The translations under genes and the position numbers were made by a program. The notes beneath the pieces were generated by a model, which saw nothing but the letters and a program-made list of their open reading frames with translations, did no database searches and had not been told where the DNA came from. From an uncultured Woeseiaceae bacterium (GTDB lineage: Bacteria > Pseudomonadota > Gammaproteobacteria > Steroidobacterales > Woeseiaceae), in the NCBI GenBank assembly GCA_947259985.1, contig CAMYOJ010000040.1:1-64000 (forward strand): a DNA stretch of 64,000 bases. Direction: 5' to 3'. Positions 37,341-46,302 of the stretch are shown here, one piece after another. How positions within the stretch are numbered: position 1 is the first letter of the stretch; each line of letters begins with the position of its first letter.

Positions 37341-39522
37341 GTCCGCAGAAATCCGCATTCCCCCCAATGAAATAACCCTTAGCCGACGCGCAGACGTCAG
37401 CGTAGTGGTTGTTGGAAATCCCAATTCCGGCAAGAGCACACTGTTCAATCGGTTGACGGGCCTCAAACAACGCATTGGCAACTACCCGGGTGTAACGGTC
37501 GAGCGTCATATCGGCACACTCAGGGTCGACGACAAGGTCACCGAACTCGTCGACCTTCCGGGCACACATTCCCTGAGTGCGCACTCGCTCGAAGAACACA
37601 TTGCTGTCGACGTCATCTTCGGGCGCATGCCGGGCACGCGCGAACCCGACGGCGTCCTCGCGGTCCTCGATGCGACCAATCTTTACCAGGGCCTTTTTCT
37701 CGTGCAGCAGCTCATCGACCTCGAGTTGCCGGTCGTCGTCGCCCTGACCATGACTGACGCTGCCGAGGAGAACGGTATCGGCATAGATTTCGAGACCCTG
37801 AGCCGAACACTGGGCGGCGTGCCAATCTATCCTGTCGTGGCGACTACAGGCGCGGGTCTCGACAAGCTGCGTCATGCTATTGCCGACATCAGAAGCGTGC
37901 CGGTGCCGGACCGCATCGTCGTCTGGCCGGAACTTACCGATGCGGCGGCCCAGTTGACGGAAGGCGCAAACGAGCCAATTCGATTTGCGGAACTCGAACG
38001 GCTGCTGATCGATGGTCCGATCGACGCAAACCAGGCGATCCTCGCAAAACTCGGCGACGCGGCAAGCGAGAGGCTCGAGCCCATTCGCGACGAGCTTTTC
38101 GGACTCGAGCCGCCGATTGCGCGCGACGCGCGCATTCGTTACGCCTGGGTTCGCGACGTTCTTGCCACTGTGCAGCGCTCTGCACCAAGGTTCTATTCCT
38201 GGCGCCACCGGGTTACGGGCTTCCTGAACCGGCCGGTTCCCGGGACGGTCGGCTTGTTCATTGTCATGGCAATCGTATTTCAGGCCGTGTTCGCCTGGGC
38301 GACTCCGATCATGGATCTTATCGACACGGCGACCGCTTCACTGGGCGCGAGCATCATCGAGAGTTTTGGCGAGGGCGCGATGTCGAGCCTGATCGCCGAT
38401 GGCATCATCGCCGGCGTCGGCAGCGTCGTCATCTTCCTGCCGCAGATCCTGATCCTGTTCCTGTTTATCATCCTGCTCGAGGATTCGGGATACCTGGCGC
38501 GCGCCGCCTATCTCATGGATCGCGCGATGCGTTCGGTCGGTCTGTCGGGCCAGTCGATCATCCCGATGATCTCGAGTTTCGCCTGCGCGGTTCCGGGCAT
38601 CATGGCGACGCGTGTTATTCCGAATCGCCGCGACCGCATTGCCACGATTCTTGCTGCGCCGTTCATGACCTGTTCGGCCAGGCTACCTGTCTACGCATTG
38701 TTGATTGCCGCCTTCGTGCCGGCAAACAAGGTCGGCTTCATGAACCTGCAGGGCCTGGTGTTGTTCGGCCTTTACCTTTTCGGCATCGTCGCGGGCATCC
38801 TGACGGCGCTCTTGATGCGCAAGACCGCATTGCGTGGCCCGAAGCCGCCGTTCGCGCTGATGTTGCCCGAGTTTCGCCGGCCGAATCTCCAGACTGTTTT
38901 CATCCAGCTGCTCGGGCGTGCAAAGGTCTTCCTGTATCGGGCAGGCACCGTGATCTTCGCGGTTGCGGTCATCGTGTGGGCACTCGCGTACTACCCGCGG
39001 TCGGACGAGATTGGCCCCGAAGTCGAACGGCAAAAAACGCAGGCCGCGTATTCGCTGTCCGGAGAGGCACTCGACGACGCATATCAACGCATCGAGAACC
39101 TGGCTGCTGCCGCGCAGATGGAGCAAAGCTGGCTGGGTCGGGCCGGTCATTTTGTAGAGCCTGTTTTTGCGCCGTTGGGTTGGGACTGGCGCGTCTCTTC
39201 GGCCGTGATCGCCGGATTCCCGGCGCGCGAAGTCGTGATCGCGGTGCTGGGGACGGTTTATGCCGTCGGTGACGATGCGGACGAGGGCACGTTGTCAGGC
39301 AGGCTCAAGGCGTCTGCCTGGCCCGACGGCCGACGCGTTTTTACCTTGCCTATGGTCATAGGCCTGTTGATTTTCTACGCATGCTGCCTGCAATGTGCGG
39401 CCACGCTGGCTGTGATCCGGCGCGAAACCAACACCTGGCGCTGGCCCGTATTTGCGTGGGCCTACATGACTGCTATCGGCTACCTCGGCGCATTGCTGGC
39501 CTTCCAGCTCGGAAGCGCCTAG
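37333..39522 (+). CDS. feoB: Ferrous iron transporter B
   Basis: A 729-residue GTP-gated Fe2+ transporter of the inner membrane. The N-terminal G domain has G1 GNPNSGKST, switch I RIGNYPGVTVE and G3 DLPGTHSL. G4 reads LTMTD where most FeoB have NMxD. The membrane domain has two gate regions (SSFACAVPGIMATR, and FPAREVVIAVLGTVYA, each with the conserved Cys or Glu region). The start is GTG 37333, overlapping feoA. No feoC follows. Otherwise standard. Confidence 0.94.
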   Translation: MTKSAEIRIPPNEITLSRRADVSVVVVGNPNSGKSTLFNRLTGLKQRIGNYPGVTVERHIGTLRVDDKVTELVDLPGTHSLSAHSLEEHIAVDVIFGRMPGTREPDGVLAVLDATNLYQGLFLVQQLIDLELPVVVALTMTDAAEENGIGIDFETLSRTLGGVPIYPVVATTGAGLDKLRHAIADIRSVPVPDRIVVWPELTDAAAQLTEGANEPIRFAELERLLIDGPIDANQAILAKLGDAASERLEPIRDELFGLEPPIARDARIRYAWVRDVLATVQRSAPRFYSWRHRVTGFLNRPVPGTVGLFIVMAIVFQAVFAWATPIMDLIDTATASLGASIIESFGEGAMSSLIADGIIAGVGSVVIFLPQILILFLFIILLEDSGYLARAAYLMDRAMRSVGLSGQSIIPMISSFACAVPGIMATRVIPNRRDRIATILAAPFMTCSARLPVYALLIAAFVPANKVGFMNLQGLVLFGLYLFGIVAGILTALLMRKTALRGPKPPFALMLPEFRRPNLQTVFIQLLGRAKVFLYRAGTVIFAVAVIVWALAYYPRSDEIGPEVERQKTQAAYSLSGEALDDAYQRIENLAAAAQMEQSWLGRAGHFVEPVFAPLGWDWRVSSAVIAGFPAREVVIAVLGTVYAVGDDADEGTLSGRLKASAWPDGRRVFTLPMVIGLLIFYACCLQCAATLAVIRRETNTWRWPVFAWAYMTAIGYLGALLAFQLGSA

Positions 39523-40694
39523 AGCGACCGTAGTCGCCGCGCCGCTTCTTCGAGCGTCGCATCGTCTTTGGCGAAACAGAAGCGCAAGCGCGAGCCCGTG
39601 AACGGCGTTTCGCAAAAAACAGACAACGGAATCGACGCGACACCGATATCCTGCGTCCATCGTTTGCACAGTGACAGGTCATCAGCATCGCTGATGTCAG
39701 CATAGTCCATGATCTGGAAAAAGGTGCTGCGCGCCGGTTTCAGGCGGAAACGCGACCCCTCCAGCAGATCGCAGAACTGGTCGCGTTTCTCCTGGTAAAA
39801 GGCCGGCAGCCGCAGGTAGAAATCGGGATCGCTATCGAGAAAATCCGCGATACCGTATTGCATGGGCGTGCTCACCGAAAATGTCGTGAACTGGTGAACT
39901 TTGCGAAATTCGGTCGACAGTGTCTGCGGCGCGATGCAGTAGCCGAGTTTCCAGCCCGTCGCGTGAAAAGTTTTGCCAAATGACGAAACGACGAGCGTTC
40001 GCTCCCAGAGCTCGTCGTGACGGAGGAGGCTTAGATGTGCTGCGCCGTCGAACACGATGTGTTCGTAGACCTCGTCGGAGAGCAGCAATATGTCGGTGCC
40101 GCGTAACAGGTCGGCGAGACCGTCGAGGTCAGCCGCAGACAGGATGGCGCCTGTCGGATTGTGCGGAAAATTAAGAATGATGAGCCGCGTCTTCGTGTTC
40201 AGCGTTTCCTCGAGTCGCTGCAAGTCGAGCTCGAAATCGTGGCCATCGTCGGCAATCCGTAATGGCACATGGCGCGTGATGCCCCCGGCCAGCCTGACCG
40301 CAGGTTCGTAAGAATCGTAAGCCGGGTCGATGACGATGACTTCGTCACCGGCATGCACGACGGCCTGGATAGCGCTGAACAGACCCTCGGTGGCGCCCGT
40401 GCACACGGTAATCTCTGTCTCAACGTCCACCTCGCGACCCTGCAGTCGCAGAGTCTTCTCGGCGATGGCTCTGCGCAATGCCGGAATTCCGGTCATCGGC
40501 GCGTACTGGTTGGCGCCATGATCCAGGTGCCAGGCGATACGCTCGGTAAGGCCCTTCGGTGGTTCGAAGGAGGGGAATCCCTGCGCCAGGTTTATCGCTC
40601 CGGTCTCGTGCGCCAGCTGGCTCATGACCGTGAAAATCGTGGTGCCGACGTCAGGGAGTTTGCTTGTTACCGCACGGCCGCTGTCCATGCGCAC
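39519..40694 (-). CDS. PLP-dependent aminotransferase (methionine aminotransferase type)
   Basis: A 391-residue class I/II fold type I aminotransferase. NFPHNPTGAI, LLLSDEVYEHIVFDG and the PLP Lys in SSFGKTFHATGWKLGY are the conserved sites; RLRFCFAK contains the carboxylate-binding Arg. It most resembles YbdL, which transaminates methionine and aromatic amino acids with 2-oxo acids, and kynurenine aminotransferase relatives. It is cytoplasmic. Two starts (40694 and 40688) are nearly equal. The 3' end overlaps feoB by four bases on the other strand. Confidence 0.86.
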   Translation of the reverse strand: MRMDSGRAVTSKLPDVGTTIFTVMSQLAHETGAINLAQGFPSFEPPKGLTERIAWHLDHGANQYAPMTGIPALRRAIAEKTLRLQGREVDVETEITVCTGATEGLFSAIQAVVHAGDEVIVIDPAYDSYEPAVRLAGGITRHVPLRIADDGHDFELDLQRLEETLNTKTRLIILNFPHNPTGAILSAADLDGLADLLRGTDILLLSDEVYEHIVFDGAAHLSLLRHDELWERTLVVSSFGKTFHATGWKLGYCIAPQTLSTEFRKVHQFTTFSVSTPMQYGIADFLDSDPDFYLRLPAFYQEKRDQFCDLLEGSRFRLKPARSTFFQIMDYADISDADDLSLCKRWTQDIGVASIPLSVFCETPFTGSRLRFCFAKDDATLEEAARRLRSL

Positions 40695-40699
40695 CGAGT

Positions 40700-42178
40700 C
40701 TATTCGATACGGACACGCAAAGTAATATCGAAGCCCGGGATATTGCCGCCGCTCGCACCGTTCATCGACCCCGTCGGCGCGACGCGGTAGCCCGTCACGG
40801 CCGGATCGAAACCCTGCGGATCGGCAACGGGCGTGTAGTCGTAAGGCGGCCCGCCGCCTGGCTGGTTGCTGAAGCTCACGTCGGTGACGTAGTTGTAAGC
40901 GAGGCCGCTGGGCGTGGCGCCGTCGGTAAACGAAATTGGGTCGCCGCTGACCGTGGATACGTACAGCGCTGTGTCGGAAGGGAGGGGGTCGGTGATGACC
41001 AGTGAATCGGCGTCGACAGGCCCGGAGCCCTGGTTCACGAGCGCGATTGTGTATTGAACGATCGCGCCCGGAATTGCTTTCGGCCCACTCGTGCCGTTTA
41101 TCGGATCGGACAGCGTCTGAGCGAGTTTCGCAATCTGCAACTGCGGAATGACGAGCTGGTCAAAGCATACGTCGTCGACGTGCCAGAAGTCCCAGTCGAC
41201 GCCGGACCCGCCTGTCATTCGAAAACGCAGTCGAAAACCGGCATGCCGGCCTGCGGCCGGCAGGTTGTAGGTTCGCACGAACGTCTGGCCCGGGCCACCG
41301 CTGCCCGAAAATGTCTCGAGCGCGAGCCAGTTGTTGACATCGTCGAGGTACTCGACGACGAGATCCTCCCCGCCGTCCGGGTCCTCGCTGAAATTGTCGG
41401 AACCACGTCGTATCCACATCGTCAGATCCGAAAGCGACACGTCGCTTGTATCGATGATGTTCGACCGCACGTCGACGATGCCGCCATTGAGAAACATCGA
41501 GCTTGAGGGCGAAGACGACGTTGCTCCGCTGACACCGGCGAATCCCGATGTCGCGTTGATGTTCCAGTTCGTCGACAGGCCGCTCTCGAAGTCATCGCAG
41601 CTACCGACACCGATGCCGGGCGCGGGTGCGATCTCGGAGACGCGCACATTGTCAAAATGCCAGTAGTCATAGTCGAAGCCGCTGCCGCCCGTCTGTCGCA
41701 GTCGCAAGGACAGGGCGCCATGGCGCGCGTCGGCTGGCAGTACGAAGGTTTCCTGGTAAACCTGGCCCTTGGTGCCGGAGCCAAGATAGCTCGCGAGCTG
41801 CGCCCAGGAGTTGTCACTGCGCCGATATTCGAGGACCAGGTTTTCGCCCGAGTCGGTGTCTTCGCTGAACGTATCGGAACCGCGCCGGATCCAGATCTCC
41901 ACCCGGGCTTCCGGTACGGCGGCGTTGAAAAACGGGCTCGTGACTGTAACCGCCTGGTTGCTCGTGTAGGCACCGAAAACGCCCGAGCCAGCGTAGCCAG
42001 CGCTGTTGCTCACTCCCGAGACTGAACCGTTACTCGTGGACCAGGGGGCGAGCGAGCCATCCTCGAAATCGTCACTGAATAGCGTATCGCCCGGGGCTGC
42101 GAGCAGCAGTCCCGGTGCCAGTAACAGCGCCGTCGATAGCATCCTAACTATCTGTTTTATATAATAAAAGGCATTCAT
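40700..42178 (-). CDS. Exported protein with two jelly-roll-like repeats and a DUF11 domain
   Basis: A 492-residue secreted protein (signal peptide to about residue 28, LLLAPGLLLA). Two homologous units of about 150 residues follow, each with a FE-DG/SG start, then WIRRGSDTFSED / WIRRGSDNFSED, LVLEYR / LVVEYL and a DYDYWHFDNV / DWDFWHVDDV end; they resemble MAM/laminin-G-like sandwiches. A C-terminal DUF11 (about 355-450: IPGAIVQYTIALVNQGSGPV) is typical of surface proteins. No sorting or autotransporter signal is seen. It is divergent from the Tat flavoprotein gene. The function is probably adhesive or extracellular, not known. Confidence 0.7.
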   Translation of the reverse strand: MNAFYYIKQIVRMLSTALLLAPGLLLAAPGDTLFSDDFEDGSLAPWSTSNGSVSGVSNSAGYAGSGVFGAYTSNQAVTVTSPFFNAAVPEARVEIWIRRGSDTFSEDTDSGENLVLEYRRSDNSWAQLASYLGSGTKGQVYQETFVLPADARHGALSLRLRQTGGSGFDYDYWHFDNVRVSEIAPAPGIGVGSCDDFESGLSTNWNINATSGFAGVSGATSSSPSSSMFLNGGIVDVRSNIIDTSDVSLSDLTMWIRRGSDNFSEDPDGGEDLVVEYLDDVNNWLALETFSGSGGPGQTFVRTYNLPAAGRHAGFRLRFRMTGGSGVDWDFWHVDDVCFDQLVIPQLQIAKLAQTLSDPINGTSGPKAIPGAIVQYTIALVNQGSGPVDADSLVITDPLPSDTALYVSTVSGDPISFTDGATPSGLAYNYVTDVSFSNQPGGGPPYDYTPVADPQGFDPAVTGYRVAPTGSMNGASGGNIPGFDITLRVRIE

Positions 42179-42311
42179 TGCCCTGTCTTCTATCAGAATT
42201 GGTCCAATTTGACTTAATTTTATGCAAGGCAGGCGGGTCCCCGGAACCTACGAGGTCACAGATTTGGGTGTATCCTCTGGCGTAATAACAACAACGAAAA
42301 TGGGGGCAATA

Positions 42312-43808
42312 ATGAACAGAAGGCTCTTCTTGCGCTCTGCGGTTGCGGCCGGCGTGGCCACTGCCGCGGCGCCAGCGCTCGCGACCCAGTTCAGGGCGTT
42401 GACCGCGGTAACGGGCAGCGTCGCGGCGGTTAGCGGGGATCGCGCAGCGATCGAAATCGAGAAAGCGGCGGTCGAAGAACTCGCAGCCAGCCTCCGTGGC
42501 AACCTGTTAATGCCGGGCAACGCGGCCTACGAAAAAGCACGCAGGGTCCTAAATCCCGGCATCGACAGACATCCGGCACTCGTCGTGCAGCCGAGTGGCG
42601 CCACCGACATTCGAAATGCCGTGACGTTCGCACGTGAGCGCGACATGCTGCTCGCGGTGAAGTGCGGCGGCCACAGCTATGCCGGCAAGTCCACCTGCGA
42701 TGGCGGTATGCAGATCGATCTGTCCACATTGCGTTACGCACGTGTCGATGCGAAGTCGCGTACGGCGTACGTGGCGGGAGGCAGCCTGCTCGGTGAGCTT
42801 GATCGCGAATCCATGGCCGTCGGACTTGTTACGACTGCCGGTACCGTTTCACACACGGGGGTCGGCGGTTTGACCACAGCGGCAGGTTTCGGCCGCGTAG
42901 GTCGTCGCTTCGGCCTGGCGCTCGATAACGTCAAGGGCGTCGACATCGTTACGGCGGACGGACGCTTGTTGCATGCCAGTGCCGAAGAGAACGAAGACCT
43001 GTATTGGGGCGTTCGTGGAGGTGGCGGAAACTTCGGCGTTGTTACGAACTTCGAGTTCGCGCTACATCCAATGCAGCGAACAGTCGTAGGCGGCGAGATA
43101 CTGTTTCCATACGCGATGGTTCGAGACGTCATGAACGTATATCGGGATTACGCGCTGGACGGACCCGATGAGCTGTATTGCGATCTCATGGTTGCTTCCG
43201 AAATCGAGGGGGCAGATGCGGTTGCCGGGATGCATGTGTGTTACTCGGGGCCCGAACATAAAGCCGAAAAAGCACTGGCGCCGATTTATGCATTGGGCAC
43301 TCCGATTGTCGATTCCGTCGTCAAGCGAGACTATGTCGAGATTCAAAGAAGCTGGGACAACACGGACCCACGCAACAATGCGGAGTATCTGAAGAGCGGC
43401 TTTGTGAACGACATTCCCGATTCGTTAATGCATGCGCTGATCGAGGGTTTTGAGCCGGCAGACGGCCGCTCGGTCACGATATACTTCCAGCATTCCGGCG
43501 GCGCGATCGGACGTGTCGCCGCGGATGCCACGGCGTTTGCGCAGCGCGATTCGAAGGCCAATATGCTGGTTTTTGTTGGCTGGCCGCTGCAAAACGAAGC
43601 GGAGCCGCATGTCAGCTATATACGGCGCTACTGGGACACGCTGGCGCCTTATACGGATGGATACTACACGGTCGAGACATTTGACGAATCGCGCGAGGTG
43701 CGGCACGGCAACTACCAGGGGAATTTCGAACGATTGCTCGCGGTCAAGAAGAAATTCGACCCGACCAACCTGTTCCGCCTGAACGCGAACATCAATCCCG
43801 ACGCCTGA
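42312..43808 (+). CDS. Tat-exported FAD-linked oxidoreductase (BBE family)
   Basis: A 498-residue flavoprotein. The N-terminus MNRRLFLRSAVAAGV is a twin-arginine signal, so it is exported folded with FAD. The FAD domain has AVKCGGHSYAGKS, whose His is the usual covalent flavin site, then GTVSHTGVGGLTTAAGFG and GGGGNFGVVTNFEF. The C-terminal berberine-bridge-enzyme motif is NYQGNFERLLAVKKKFDPTN. The second Cys of bicovalent enzymes is missing. Substrates of the family are sugars, alcohols or alkaloid-like compounds; none can be assigned. ATG 42312 is chosen over upstream starts since it opens the Tat signal and follows GGGGGC. Confidence 0.85.
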   Translation: MNRRLFLRSAVAAGVATAAAPALATQFRALTAVTGSVAAVSGDRAAIEIEKAAVEELAASLRGNLLMPGNAAYEKARRVLNPGIDRHPALVVQPSGATDIRNAVTFARERDMLLAVKCGGHSYAGKSTCDGGMQIDLSTLRYARVDAKSRTAYVAGGSLLGELDRESMAVGLVTTAGTVSHTGVGGLTTAAGFGRVGRRFGLALDNVKGVDIVTADGRLLHASAEENEDLYWGVRGGGGNFGVVTNFEFALHPMQRTVVGGEILFPYAMVRDVMNVYRDYALDGPDELYCDLMVASEIEGADAVAGMHVCYSGPEHKAEKALAPIYALGTPIVDSVVKRDYVEIQRSWDNTDPRNNAEYLKSGFVNDIPDSLMHALIEGFEPADGRSVTIYFQHSGGAIGRVAADATAFAQRDSKANMLVFVGWPLQNEAEPHVSYIRRYWDTLAPYTDGYYTVETFDESREVRHGNYQGNFERLLAVKKKFDPTNLFRLNANINPDA

Positions 43809-44018
43809 GATTTGAGACCCTGGCCGCGGTACCGGTCGTCCAGGCCGATGCCAACGGCGTTCTTGCCTTGCCAGTTACTTGCGTTGGCGATGTAGTCTTC
43901 GACAGATCTTGCGCGCCGCATCAGCAGTTATCCTCGGCGTCGAGATAAGTATACCTGCCATCTGGTTGCACACTTCCCGGAGGAGTAAAGTAACCGGCAA
44001 CCCGAAAAGGAATCGAGT
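43809..44018. other. Intergenic stretch with a possible gene remnant
   Basis: This 210-base space lies between the flavoprotein and cyclase-like genes. On the minus strand a short frame opens MRRARSVEDYIANASNWQ near 43921, reminiscent of the start of DUF1801/YdhG-type proteins, but similarity ends after about 18 residues. GGAGGAG near 43979 is the likely ribosome-binding region of the next gene, although it is distant. No RNA gene or terminator is seen. Confidence 0.3.
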
Positions 44019-44663
44019 ATGAATTTTCCCCACAAGATCCTGGAAGATGCCGATGTGCTGAGCGAGTTCAAGGGATGGGAGCGCGAAGTATATGAAGACT
44101 TTCTCGCGATACAGCGCGGACAACTGGGCGAGAATGACTTCTGGGACAAGTACAAGTACCGGCGAGCAATCCTGTCGCTGGACATGACCGGTTTTACCAA
44201 TGCGACGATGCGCGACGGGGAGCTGCAGAGCCTGCTGAGGATTCTCGACGCGCAGAAGGTTTGCGCACCTGTACTGCAGGAATTCGGCGCCGACCTGGTA
44301 CGCTTCTTTGCCGATGACATTGTTGCGCTGTTCGAGGATCCGGAAGTGGCCCTCGATGCGTCCTTTGAAATTCACCGCAGAATTCAGCTATTCAACCAGT
44401 CGGAACTTGCCTCGGACTGTGCGACAGAATGTTGCATAGGCATCGGCTTCGGCGAGGTGCTTGCTATCGGTCCCAACCTGTCGCAAGGGAGCGAGATGGT
44501 GCAGGCTTCGAAGCTGGGAGAGGACATCGCGAGGGCCAACGAGGTGCTCCTGACACTGAGCGCCTACGATGCGTTGTCTCATCGACATGACCTGACATTC
44601 GAGCGGCAGGCTTTTGACGACCAGTTGTTTCCGTTCTACCGCGCGATCCTGAAAAGCGGTTGA
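44019..44663 (+). CDS. Class III nucleotidyl cyclase-like protein, degenerate
   Basis: A 214-residue cytoplasmic protein with a short N-terminal helix region and a cyclase homology domain (about 48-200). Both metal Asp positions are kept: ILSLDMTGFT and RFFADDIVALFED. IGIGFGEVLAIG matches the core strand. The catalytic Asn and Arg of the usual VNxAAR segment seem to be Ala and Glu (EDIARANEV). It may be inactive or a nucleotide sensor; real cyclase activity is not excluded. It converges on an operon whose first gene is a cyclic-nucleotide-binding protein, which suggests a functional link. Confidence 0.65.
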   Translation: MNFPHKILEDADVLSEFKGWEREVYEDFLAIQRGQLGENDFWDKYKYRRAILSLDMTGFTNATMRDGELQSLLRILDAQKVCAPVLQEFGADLVRFFADDIVALFEDPEVALDASFEIHRRIQLFNQSELASDCATECCIGIGFGEVLAIGPNLSQGSEMVQASKLGEDIARANEVLLTLSAYDALSHRHDLTFERQAFDDQLFPFYRAILKSG

Positions 44664-44667
44664 TCTT

Positions 44668-46302
44668 TCAGTCTCGACTTTGCCTCGCAGTCAAATAGCC
44701 ACAGGGGCACAGTTCGACGCACTTGCCACAGCCTTCGCACACATCCAGGGCAAGTTCGAAGTAATGTCCGGTTGTTGTATTTTCGAGGCGTGAAAAACCA
44801 CCTGCATTGCAGTACATGACGCATTGCTGACAATCGAAACACAGGCCACAGGACATGCATCGCGATGCCTCTTCGCTTGCCTGTCGTGAATCGATCGTCC
44901 GATCGACTTCATCCTCGGGGCGTTCCAGCCTTTCCTTGGGTGGCAACCTGGAACGCGCATGCCTGCGCCGCTCGTCGTAGAAGTCGGTCCTTACCTTGCC
45001 GGTATCGACATCAACCGCGACAGAAGGTGCTCCGAGCGGTGTTTCGCCGCGTAGCTGGGCGTGCGCACTTTGTGCCGCAAGGCGTCCCTGGGCGACCGCA
45101 CGACTCGCAATGCCCGGGCCTGTGTCATCGCCGCCAGCCCACAGGTCATTCGCAAGCCTGCCGTCCTCGCGCGTTTTCAGCCAACCGTCGTCGTGCCAGT
45201 CCGGCTGCTGCGAAATAGCGACAATAATCGAGTCTGCCGCGAGGCGGCCCGTTTCGCCCTTGACAGGCGTCGGCCGACGGCGACCCTGTTCATCGGGGGC
45301 TCCAAGCCGCATGTGCTGATAATCCAGTCCCGTTACCTTCTTGCCATCTCCGAGCACTTCTGTCGGGGCGACGAGGAACAAGAAGCGCACGCCTTCGTCA
45401 ATTGCGTCATCCACCTCGGCTGCCGCCGCAGGCATCTCCTGCCTGCTGCGTCGGTATAGCAACGTAACGGCTGCCCCGTCACGCCTGGCGGTGCGCGCTG
45501 CATCGATCGCCGTATTCCCACCACCGATAACAAGGACACTCGCGCCAAGTTTTGTACTCTTACCTTGTTTCCGCCGGGCGAGATAGTCGATTCCGGAAAC
45601 TACGCCCACAAGGGAGTCACCGGGAATATCCAGCCGACGCGGTCGCTGGGCACCCAGACCGAGGAACAACAGGCTATGGCGTTCGCGGAGATCCTGCATA
45701 TCCTCCGACAGGTTCACACCGTCTTGCAACGAAACCCCGAGATCGAACACGCGCTGGATTTCCGCTTCGACGACGCTGCGTGGCAGGCGGTATTCGGGTA
45801 TGGCGTGACGTAACATGCCGCCGGGCGTTGCGTTCTTTTCGTACACACTTACGCGGTAGCCGCGGCGGGCCATCTGGTAGGCGAACGACAGGCCGGCAGG
45901 CCCCGATCCGATCACGCCGATCGACTCAACGCAGCGTCGGTCCCTTGAATGCGGCAACGCCAATTCGTGCGCGATTGCCCAGTCGCCCAGGAAACGTTCG
46001 AGATCGTTGATAGCGACGGCACCGTCCTTGCTGGCACGAGTACAACGGCTCTCGCAGGGATGTGGGCAGATGCGACCGATGGTGGCGGGGAACGGGTTGA
46101 GCTCAACCAGTTGATTCCAGGCCGCGCTGTAAGCCTGTTCGAGACTCAGTCCGTGCTTGCGGCGTTGCGCGATAATACCCAGCCAACCGCGCACGTCGCC
46201 GCTGTTGGGGCATCCGACCTGGCACGGTGGCCGCTGTTCCAGCTGCTGGGCACGCGTCAGGAACGATTGCTCGCTTGCGGTGGGCCGGTCAGTGCGTGCC
46301 AT
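44668..46302 (-). CDS. FeS/FAD NAD(P)H oxidoreductase, GltD-like
   Basis: A 544-residue protein. An N-terminal iron-sulfur domain (CQVGCPNSGDV, then CPHPCESRC) resembles glutamate synthase small subunits. Two Rossmann folds follow (GVIGSGPAGLSFAYQ for FAD; VLVIGGGNTAIDAARTA for NAD(P)H). The C-terminal tail has a ferredoxin-like double 4Fe-4S set (CMSCGLCFDCQQC...C, then CEGCGKCVELCPC). It should pass electrons from NAD(P)H to an unknown acceptor, possibly the adjacent flavoprotein. ATG 46302 is preferred (GGAGAG upstream, 14-base overlap with the preceding stop) over ATG 46341. Confidence 0.82.
   Translation of the reverse strand: MARTDRPTASEQSFLTRAQQLEQRPPCQVGCPNSGDVRGWLGIIAQRRKHGLSLEQAYSAAWNQLVELNPFPATIGRICPHPCESRCTRASKDGAVAINDLERFLGDWAIAHELALPHSRDRRCVESIGVIGSGPAGLSFAYQMARRGYRVSVYEKNATPGGMLRHAIPEYRLPRSVVEAEIQRVFDLGVSLQDGVNLSEDMQDLRERHSLLFLGLGAQRPRRLDIPGDSLVGVVSGIDYLARRKQGKSTKLGASVLVIGGGNTAIDAARTARRDGAAVTLLYRRSRQEMPAAAAEVDDAIDEGVRFLFLVAPTEVLGDGKKVTGLDYQHMRLGAPDEQGRRRPTPVKGETGRLAADSIIVAISQQPDWHDDGWLKTREDGRLANDLWAGGDDTGPGIASRAVAQGRLAAQSAHAQLRGETPLGAPSVAVDVDTGKVRTDFYDERRRHARSRLPPKERLERPEDEVDRTIDSRQASEEASRCMSCGLCFDCQQCVMYCNAGGFSRLENTTTGHYFELALDVCEGCGKCVELCPCGYLTARQSRD

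Noticed and set aside
43828-43921. A short minus-strand frame similar to the start of DUF1801 proteins
   Set aside because: Only about 18 residues look similar, without a ribosome-binding site; too little to call a gene and noted only in the intergenic entry.
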